Part shown: piece by piece, positions 16,901 through 21,154 of the stretch
Numbering within the stretch: position 1 is the stretch's first letter
Layout of the letters: every line of letters begins with the position of its first letter
Assembly: GCA_017161665.1 (NCBI GenBank)
Contig: JADFCT010000021.1
Span: 1-21,154 of the forward strand
Reading direction: 5' to 3'
DNA from: Candidatus Sumerlaeota bacterium
GTDB lineage: Bacteria > Sumerlaeota > Sumerlaeia > JADFCT01
DNA length: 21,154 bases
The notes under the pieces: generated by a model
What the model saw: the letters and a program-made list of their open reading frames with translations, nothing else
Told to the model about the DNA's origin: nothing
The model's database searches: none
Program-made: the position numbers and the translations under genes

Positions 16901-17473
16901 CAGGGTCTCAACAACAGACCGAAACAAATCCCGGTCCAGCAAGAAGACATGACGCGCCGACGCATCCCCCTCTTCACACATAAACCGCGCCGTCGCCAGC
17001 GGCGGCGTGATCGTCAGACGCCTCGCCGCAGGCGAGTCTGCCCACTCCAGCGAAGTGAATTTTAATTCGGGCCAGTTCGCTAGGCCCGAAACAGATAGAA
17101 TCTCCGCGGTAAAGGGCTTCTTCGGATCGGCAGGTGAGGAGAAACAAAGGGACAGTTGAATACTGCGAATCCGCGTCGCCTCGTCTGTGAGGAAAGCGGA
17201 AAGCGGAAAGCGCAACAGCAAAACCGATGCGCGATCGGAAATATTGGACAAAATTAATTGCGGGGCGCTGCCCGTAGGTGTTTGGCGGGCCTCCCGCCAG
17301 CCGTCGCCAATGAGCATCACCGCATCCGCTGCCACGGGGACATGGGCCTGATTCGTTGGACGATCTTGTCCATATAGACCTTGAGATAAACAAAAGAGAC
17401 CAGGGAACCCGACCCCCCAAAGCGCAAAACAGAAAACATGGAGCCGACCACGCCCCAAGGATACCATTCGCAT
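13982..17473 (-). CDS. Large exported protein of unknown function with beta-domain N-terminus and possible glycosidase-like barrel
   Basis: The protein has 1163 residues with a signal peptide (about 1-34, core FCFALWGVGFPGLFCL, cut near LYG-QD). Residues about 47-233 look like a DNRLRE/CBM96-type beta-sandwich (ADAVMLIGDG, SVLLLRFPLSAF, ending LLQISYTG). Residues about 252-425 are a second beta-rich region. Residues about 452-807 alternate strands and helices in a barrel-like way (VGVIVDADRLY, YDALVLDGPGW, FYPPSWYGLNTWN, GVESICFESDLDEG). Residues about 825-920 resemble a Rossmann/glutamine-amidotransferase-like domain as follows the barrel in GH42 beta-galactosidases (YANLTPLLCELGIPFDFLTP, VYRVIVYNAP). 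I could not name a family, and catalytic residues are not assignable. The start at 17473 is chosen for the signal peptide and the GGTGAGGT site 7 bases upstream. A longer frame to 17617 reads into repeat-like DNA. The small DUF6812-like gene follows. Confidence 0.72.
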   Translation of the reverse strand: MRMVSLGRGRLHVFCFALWGVGFPGLFCLSQGLYGQDRPTNQAHVPVAADAVMLIGDGWREARQTPTGSAPQLILSNISDRASVLLLRFPLSAFLTDEATRIRSIQLSLCFSSPADPKKPFTAEILSVSGLANWPELKFTSLEWADSPAARRLTITPPLATARFMCEEGDASARHVFLLDRDLFRSVVETLKGEETSITLAVRLSGAQGNAVVVASKEAAGPLGPLLQISYTGAYCPEFDPKFTAWRTPEERTAFHQLRGGGAAPVVSVSGQGSERELKMFWRRDDRRIASSSGWLDTPCPIFALDDFSLSFELEWGEGQGDVGFFLEVIPWDREGSAPIWRKPLASSQTTASGSVISFEWGPDDFEAGATLKADPTTLSSLESVDMSALLRRVGRPFLRWRFEAKEDGAWREARVRQLALSPSLDQTATGKILLGPTVDLNSDQGEGALHPSVGVIVDADRLYTGGGFDAAIALAEHVPGIEVMAHGPLSPLSSAWGGRLKQAGARWTLWASVEDLAFQSISQSGAWSEFPDGHGPLSLHRLATDADFRDQATLLTRSARGAVALAGAEVAPLGYDALVLDGPGWPRHARRRTMGGAGNAEAQTLIQWLSGETVDGAHQSPEPLGDGFPVWFRREVGGFYPPSWYGLNTWNAFRPDFRIAAAGPHASRIRFLSRQLARYAWLEFVDGVTRRMRAAAPSLAFQIASPANATAAGAVPWKALRDRSVESICLPLDVTDRRRAFDRVAHAWSAQRRFHVPTSKKLGVRLSQSNEKPSTTRDATIDAWMLRAAAGVESICFESDLDEGTRAVARSYAQGLADAAQDSPVALALPETLVIGPDVAWEGLDAFDEQRPYANLTPLLCELGIPFDFLTPSDRPESFDVYRVIVYNAPQAPQGLIEELGQWLRRDASRRLLMVGAQPTRSLHVDSFWLTPSHTNDPTVAIDSMESAMVGLKEIRSYRLESPVFNVKVLDPRLSVGSAARFVFSPGHRTVYDAEPDGAMTPLAEIERFLPLISEGRPLPSSGKTVYFHYNIGWPAPAQRRVDYELMQSICDTLGMGRRAIYPQGWRVYPYRVSGGYAVVVAPPAEGAASASKAPVRLALPEDDGEKINLWSLTTDEPWETIVEAGWVDLVLSPQRDIIFLSKSTASESPGVEAGRRQGLWR

Positions 17474-17480
17474 GATCCAC

Positions 17481-17488
17481 ACCTCACC
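17481..17488 (-). promoter_or_regulatory. Ribosome binding site of the large exported protein
   Basis: On the minus strand this reads GGTGAGGT, 7 bases before the ATG at 17473. It supports the start that begins directly at the signal peptide. Confidence 0.6.
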
Positions 17489-17577
17489 GCTGGAGCAAAT
17501 AACCAAAGGCTTACGAAAAAAAATAAATCCCGATTCAATATCGTTCAAACAGTCCAAAGGGCAACGATCTCGGCGCC

Positions 17578-17615
17578 CCTTCTGCGTTCTCTGCGTCTCG
17601 GCGTAGATTTTTTTC
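17578..17615. repeat. Low-complexity segment like the dispersed 'CTCTGCGTTCTCTGCGTCTC' repeat
   Basis: The plus strand reads CTTCTGCGTTCTCTGCGTCT and continues CGGCGTAGATTTTTTTCA. On the minus strand it would be translated as YAETQRTQKG. AETQR-type peptides are recurring spurious N-termini in many environmental bacterial genomes, and come from a dispersed GAGACGCAGAGA-type repeat. The internal pattern is two imperfect copies of CTGCGTNCTCTGCG. This identification is from memory. Confidence 0.45.
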
Positions 17616-17701
17616 ACCTCCCAAGCATTGAGGACACCGAGTCAAAAAAAGGGGATTTATTTTTTCCCACAAACCGAAAGGCAATGATCAGAATAATACA
17701 A

Positions 17702-17740
17702 ATCCCGCCGGAGATTTGAAAAGCAAAACTCCGGCGGGAT
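17702..17740 (-). terminator. Intrinsic terminator of the propeller lipoprotein gene
   Basis: ATCCCGCCGGAG (17702-17713) and CTCCGGCGGGAT (17729-17740) form a perfect 12-bp stem around a 15-base loop. On the minus strand the stem is followed by TTGTATTATTCT, a T-rich run. It lies about 60 bases past the stop of the minus-strand gene at 17800, and points to the end of the kinase-cupin-propeller transcript. Confidence 0.8.
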
Positions 17741-17799
17741 GCAGAAGAGCCAAGCGGGGCCCTTTCAGTCCACGCGCGACCAAGAGGGTTCCACCACAT

Positions 17800-18879
17800 T
17801 TAATTCAGATCAATCGCCGACATGGTATACGGCCGATCATTCACATTCGGACCATGGGTCAGGTCGATATTGGACACATAGACCACTCCATCACGCACAC
17901 ACACCTCCGACGGCGCGTCCAGAAGCCCATCTGTTCCGTCCGTCTGACCATTGCGGGCGATGGTGGTGACTTTGCCCGTTTTGGTGTCAACCGAGTGAAC
18001 CGCATTGTCGATAAAATCGGCCACCCAGATCACATCGTTCGCATCCATGAAAATGCCGTCCGTGCTCAACATACCTTTGCCTCTGACAAACTCCCGCTGT
18101 GTCGCCACATTCCCTTGGGAATCGAAGGTCACTTTGATGATGGAGGCTTCGCCGAAGTTGCACACATACATGTTGCCCTTGGAATCGAACGCCATGCCGT
18201 TGGCGCCGACCTGGAGGGCGGGATCCTCCGTGACCGTCTCCATCTGAACGATCAGATGTGGATCACCGATGCCCGTCACCTTGACGGGTGTGTCCGCGCG
18301 CAGTTCCTCCATGGAGAAGCGATAGACACCGCTGGGCAGCGGCTTTTTCGTCACATCCAGATTGGTCTCCGTCACATAAACAAAGTCACCCCGACAGGCG
18401 ACAGCGTTGGACATATTAAAGCCCACCGCCACCACATCGACACCAGTGACCTGACCGTCCTGCATGTTGATACGGAAGAGACGCGCCTTGTTTGGTTCCG
18501 CCGTGGCAAAAGACTGATTGTCGGCCACATAGAAATTGCCGTCCGCCCCCAGGCTGATCCCCAGAGGGCAGGCCACGCCCGTTTCGGGATGAGCCGGCAG
18601 GTCACACAATTCAACGAGTTTATCGTCTTGGGTGATCTTGAGGATCTTGGCAGGATACTCTTTCAGGTTCGCGTTCGTCATGGATAAATAGATCGTGCCG
18701 TCCGGCGTCAAACACATGCCATCCGGCGCATTGTATTTCTCCGGCAGATCGAACAACAGGCGTGGTGTTTTGAGAGCCGGCCCCTTAAAGCCGGGAATGA
18801 ATGAACAGGCTCCCAAACCAACCGTCGCCACCCACACCAGACTGATGGACAGATAGGATAAAACATTCCGTTTCTTCAT
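17800..18879 (-). CDS. SMP-30/gluconolactonase-like six-bladed beta-propeller lipoprotein
   Basis: This 359-residue protein has a type II signal peptide. MKKRNVLSYLSISLVW is followed by the lipobox LGAC, with the lipidated Cys25, so the mature protein should be membrane-anchored outside the cytoplasm. The rest reads as repeated propeller blades of the SMP-30/NHL kind: NAPDGMCLTPDGTIYLSM, GISLGADGNFYVAD, GANGMAFDSKGNMYVCNF, TDGIFMDANDVIWVADF and APSEVCVRDGVVYVSNI. Asn227 and Asp274 sit where SMP-30 enzymes carry metal-binding Asn and Asp residues, so a lactonase or related hydrolase activity is possible. A non-enzymatic sugar or ligand-binding propeller is the alternative. The start at 18879 has AAGGAG 9 bases upstream; a longer in-frame start at 18924 lacks this and would shift the signal. 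It lies downstream of the sugar kinase and cupin genes on the same strand and ends before a strong terminator. Confidence 0.8.
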   Translation of the reverse strand: MKKRNVLSYLSISLVWVATVGLGACSFIPGFKGPALKTPRLLFDLPEKYNAPDGMCLTPDGTIYLSMTNANLKEYPAKILKITQDDKLVELCDLPAHPETGVACPLGISLGADGNFYVADNQSFATAEPNKARLFRINMQDGQVTGVDVVAVGFNMSNAVACRGDFVYVTETNLDVTKKPLPSGVYRFSMEELRADTPVKVTGIGDPHLIVQMETVTEDPALQVGANGMAFDSKGNMYVCNFGEASIIKVTFDSQGNVATQREFVRGKGMLSTDGIFMDANDVIWVADFIDNAVHSVDTKTGKVTTIARNGQTDGTDGLLDAPSEVCVRDGVVYVSNIDLTHGPNVNDRPYTMSAIDLN

Positions 18880-18949
18880 GGTTTTGCTCTCCTTGAGAAA
18901 AGGGTTTGGAGCGCCGCTCCTCATGGATCGGCGCCAGATACGTTAACCG

Positions 18950-18978
18950 CTGGGTGGAATTTTGCGCCTTCCAGCCAG
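18950..18978 (-). repeat. Hairpin just after the cupin gene
   Basis: On the minus strand CTGGCTGGAA pairs with TTCCACCCAG with one mismatch over 10 pairs, around a 9-base loop. It begins 4 bases after the cupin stop. No T-run follows, so it may be an attenuating or RNA-stabilising hairpin between the cupin and propeller genes rather than a full terminator. Confidence 0.35.
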
Positions 18979-18982
18979 TGGA

Positions 18983-19666
18983 TTATGGAAACACCAGTTC
19001 AGGATTGGTGTGTCGCACACCGGAATCGTCATGAACGTTGGCCGTTTCCGTAATGATGGCGCCCTCGGGCCCGGCCAGTTGCCAGTGGCGGGCCGTAGCG
19101 CGGTTCAGCTGCGCAAAGCCGCCGGGCTTGACCAGCTGGGCGCAAAACACCGTGGCGCCGGCCTTCTTCTGACTGGCGGGAATTTTCGCCTTCAACCCCG
19201 GCGTCTCCGGGCCTTCACCAACGATCCAGGATTCACCATGGCGCACCACCCAGCCTTCCAGTTTCGCCGGATTCTTCTCTGTCTTCAGGTGATAGTGCTC
19301 CGGCAGCATCTGATTCGGCAACAGGAACAAATCCATCGACATGTATCGGTGTTCCTCGTTGTTCATGAACATATTGGCCGCCAGCCCCAGGTTCAAAAAG
19401 TCACCGATCCCATAGTCGGAGACCCACAATTTCTCACGCGCCCCCTTGAAGACGGGATAATTGTGATAGTTCATCAATTCAATGATGGCGTCTCTACCGG
19501 CCTCGACATCGAATGCGCCGTTTTTATAAAAGTCTTCCTTCCTGAATTTCAGGGCTTGCTTTTCGGCCGCCTGCGCGTTTGTCCCGGTCGCCACCGCCGC
19601 CCCGATCAAACCGGCGCCGACCGTCTTCAACGCCGCCCTGCGATTCAGTTCCATTATCCGTTGCAT
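18983..19666 (-). CDS. Tat-exported cupin resembling D-lyxose isomerase-type sugar isomerases
   Basis: The protein has 227 residues. The N-terminus carries a twin-arginine signal: NRRAALK with Arg9-Arg10, then a hydrophobic GAGLIGAAVATG stretch and a likely cut near AQA-AEK (about 33). Export of a folded metalloprotein is therefore predicted. The body is a single cupin fold. Probable metal ligands are His124 and His126 (PEHYHLKTEK), Glu137 (AKLEGWVVRHGE), and His194 or His212 (ARHWQLAGPEG, NVHDDSGVRHTNP). Length and motifs recall cupin sugar isomerases annotated as D-lyxose ketol-isomerase-like, but the substrate cannot be read from sequence and no isomerase was proven for this subgroup to my knowledge. 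The start at 19666 is fixed by a perfect AAGGAGG 6 bases upstream. It lies 59 bases after the FGGY kinase gene and upstream of the propeller lipoprotein. Confidence 0.72.
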   Translation of the reverse strand: MQRIMELNRRAALKTVGAGLIGAAVATGTNAQAAEKQALKFRKEDFYKNGAFDVEAGRDAIIELMNYHNYPVFKGAREKLWVSDYGIGDFLNLGLAANMFMNNEEHRYMSMDLFLLPNQMLPEHYHLKTEKNPAKLEGWVVRHGESWIVGEGPETPGLKAKIPASQKKAGATVFCAQLVKPGGFAQLNRATARHWQLAGPEGAIITETANVHDDSGVRHTNPELVFP

Positions 19667-19672
19667 CACACG

Positions 19673-19679
19673 CCTCCTT
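19673..19679 (-). promoter_or_regulatory. Strong ribosome binding site of the cupin gene
   Basis: On the minus strand this reads AAGGAGG, 6 bases before the ATG at 19666. The next in-frame ATG at 19654 would be 18 bases away, and the longer reading from 19756 would overlap the kinase end. Confidence 0.75.
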
Positions 19680-19725
19680 CGAGATTGCCTGCCTTTGTGA
19701 TTCCGGCGCCATGACTGGCGACGGT

Positions 19726-21154
19726 CTAGGAAGCCATGACATTCGGCCGATTCCAAATCGGCGCCAAGGCTTCGTACAACTGATGATAACGAGCATACTT
19801 GTGGTCGTAAATCTCTTTTTGATCGGGATCCGGTTCCTGAACCCGTCCCGGGCGCGTCATGGCCCCAACCGCCTCACGAAAGTCGCCGTAACATCCCACA
19901 CCCACCGCCGCGGCAATGGCGGCGCCCAAGGCGCCCAGTTCCCGCCCCTCCGGAATTTCAAAAGGGATCTGAAAGGCGTCGGCGAAGATCTTCGTCCAAA
20001 TCGGACTTTGCGCCGCGCCCCCCGTGAATAGCATCCGCTCCGGTCGGTCACGGAACTTCAATAGCCGCTCCAGATGCGTGCGATGGCTGAACACCACCCC
20101 CTCATACACCGCCCGCAGCACATGGCCACGCGTATGTTCCCCCCGCACGCCAATCAGGGCGCTCCGGGCGCCGGCATCCATGTTCGAACCATACAAAAAC
20201 GGGAAAAACGTAATATCCCCATCCTCTGGATTCGTGCCAGCAACCAGACGGTTGCAGACATCATAAACGGACTCGTCGCGCTCGGCGGCCGCCTTTGCCT
20301 CGGCGGCGAAAAACTCCTGAATGAACCATTCCAAATTCCCCGCCGATGTGGGGCTGCCTTCAAGCATTAAATAAAACCCCGGCATCGCATAACGAGACGT
20401 CATGTATATCCCTTTACTCACCAGCGGCTCCGGGGCGATATATTGATTGTTGCCCCATGTGCCGGAAACCAGGCTCATCCAACGTTCATCCACCAGACCC
20501 GACGCCAGGCCACACGCGTCAATGTCAAACATCCCCCCCACCACGGGAACCCCCTGCGGGATTCCCGTGGCCTCGGCGGCTTCGGCTGTGACTTCGCCAC
20601 AAATTTCCTCTGTCCGAACCAAAGGCGGCAACATCGCGCTCATATCCTCAAGCCCAAAGGCCTCCAGAATCGAATCGTCATATTGCCCCGCCGGCACGTC
20701 CATTAATCCAGTCCCCGACATATCCGTTATCTCGGCGCAAATCTCGCCGGTCAGCCGCATTCGGATATAGTCCTTGGCCATCAATATCCAGCGGGCCCGC
20801 GCCATGACCTCCGGCTCATGATCGCGAACCCAGGCCAACAGCGCCGTCGGCTGAGCCGGCCAGATCGTCTGTGTTGTTTTCGGCAACACCCGATCCCAGA
20901 CCCCCTCGGCCACCCATCGCTCCGCATACGCCGCCGCCCGTCCATCGCTGGATTCGATGGCCGGACGCGCGGGGCGCCCTTCGGCATCGACCAGGTGCAG
21001 ACCATTGCCATAGCCGGCCGCGGCCACACCGGCGATTTCGGCCGGATCGATGCCGGATGCTTGTATCGCCTCGCGGATGGCCGCACAGGTATTTTCCCAC
21101 GTCGCTTCCGGATCCCGCTCCCGCCAGCCGGGCTGGGGCGACACGATCTTCGCC
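19726..21154 (-). CDS. FGGY-family sugar kinase, L-xylulose kinase-like (partial, 5' end outside window)
   Basis: About 475 residues are visible. The frame stays open to the window edge, so the true start and the first phosphate-binding motif (DxGTT/S type) lie outside. The visible frame begins AKIVSPQPGW, which fits about 25-30 residues into the family's usual length near 500. Family features include GVAAAGYGNGLHLVD, RPAIESSDGRAAAY, KDYIRMRLTGE, GGMFDIDACG with the catalytic-base Asp of the FDxD motif, the ATP-binding SGTWGNNQY, and FTGGAAQSPIW with ELGALGAA near the C-terminus. The AAAGYGNGLHLVD, WPAQPTALL and EGSPTSAGNLEWF stretches recall LyxK-type L-xylulose kinases more than glycerol kinases or XylB. 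The enzyme should phosphorylate a ketopentose or related sugar in the cytoplasm. The C-terminus ends at 19726, followed by the cupin and propeller genes. Confidence 0.88.
   Translation of the reverse strand, partial: AKIVSPQPGWRERDPEATWENTCAAIREAIQASGIDPAEIAGVAAAGYGNGLHLVDAEGRPARPAIESSDGRAAAYAERWVAEGVWDRVLPKTTQTIWPAQPTALLAWVRDHEPEVMARARWILMAKDYIRMRLTGEICAEITDMSGTGLMDVPAGQYDDSILEAFGLEDMSAMLPPLVRTEEICGEVTAEAAEATGIPQGVPVVGGMFDIDACGLASGLVDERWMSLVSGTWGNNQYIAPEPLVSKGIYMTSRYAMPGFYLMLEGSPTSAGNLEWFIQEFFAAEAKAAAERDESVYDVCNRLVAGTNPEDGDITFFPFLYGSNMDAGARSALIGVRGEHTRGHVLRAVYEGVVFSHRTHLERLLKFRDRPERMLFTGGAAQSPIWTKIFADAFQIPFEIPEGRELGALGAAIAAAVGVGCYGDFREAVGAMTRPGRVQEPDPDQKEIYDHKYARYHQLYEALAPIWNRPNVMAS

Larger units (their letters stand above)
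17474..17799. other. Spacer with repeat-like DNA and the terminator of the propeller gene
   Basis: This 326-base gap between two co-directional minus-strand genes has no credible gene. It holds a repeat-like segment at about 17578-17615, a weak hairpin next to an A/T run near 17644-17668, and a clear terminator at 17702-17740. The promoter for the large exported protein should lie here, but no convincing promoter elements were identified. Confidence 0.55.

Noticed and set aside
17644..17668. Second terminator from a GGGA/TCCC hairpin beside a seven-base T-run on the minus strand
   Set aside because: The stem is only about four pairs. The 12-bp hairpin at 17702-17740 is a far better terminator for the same gene.
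17716..18687. 323-codon plus-strand open frame opposite the propeller gene
   Set aside because: It is His/Arg-rich antisense of a gene with signal peptide, lipobox and propeller repeats. It has no independent support.

Overview
The window suggests a free-living Gram-negative bacterium with GC-rich coding DNA and strong AAGGAG-type ribosome binding sites. Large exported proteins carry Sec, Tat and lipoprotein signals and are built from lamin-tail, PT-rich, thrombospondin-3-like and dockerin-like modules. Glycoside hydrolases of DUF2961/GH172 and DUF608/GH116 type point to a carbohydrate-degrading lineage in or near the Planctomycetota/PVC, Hydrogenedentota or Sumerlaeota groups. That placement is inference from architecture. 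No rRNA, tRNA, CRISPR array, transposase or phage gene was seen.

Layout, left to right. Positions 1-198 hold the end of a response-regulator receiver domain. A KDPG/KHG aldolase gene (eda, 237-893) follows closely. Positions 894-1327 are non-coding and carry palindromic repeat-like DNA. A very large secreted protein (1328-5932) joins a GH172 domain to a GH116 domain that has a beta-sandwich insert. A bifunctional homocysteine S-methyltransferase/methylenetetrahydrofolate reductase follows (6057-7892), then a receiver-PP2C phosphatase regulator (8057-9271). Next is a 1368-residue multi-domain surface or secreted protein ending in a dockerin-like module (9522-13628). A strong inverted repeat separates it from genes running the other way.

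On the minus strand, a small DUF6812-like protein (13674-13952) lies just downstream of a 1163-residue exported protein of unknown function (13982-17473). Then come a dispersed-repeat-like spacer with a clear intrinsic terminator, an SMP-30-like beta-propeller lipoprotein (17800-18879), a Tat-exported cupin resembling sugar isomerases (18983-19666), and a FGGY sugar kinase of L-xylulose kinase type, cut by the window end (19726-21154).

How the genes may work together: the kinase, cupin and propeller genes are co-directional and closely spaced, and together look like a sugar or sugar-acid utilisation group. Eda at the other end is also a sugar-acid catabolic enzyme. The GH172-GH116 protein and the unknown exported proteins could supply sugars from outside the cytoplasm. 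The methyltransferase/reductase (methionine and folate one-carbon metabolism) and the phosphatase regulator look unrelated to this theme. The least explained items are the two-glycosidase fusion, the 1163-residue exported protein, the dockerin-tailed protein, and the pairing of an exported isomerase-like cupin with a cytoplasmic kinase.
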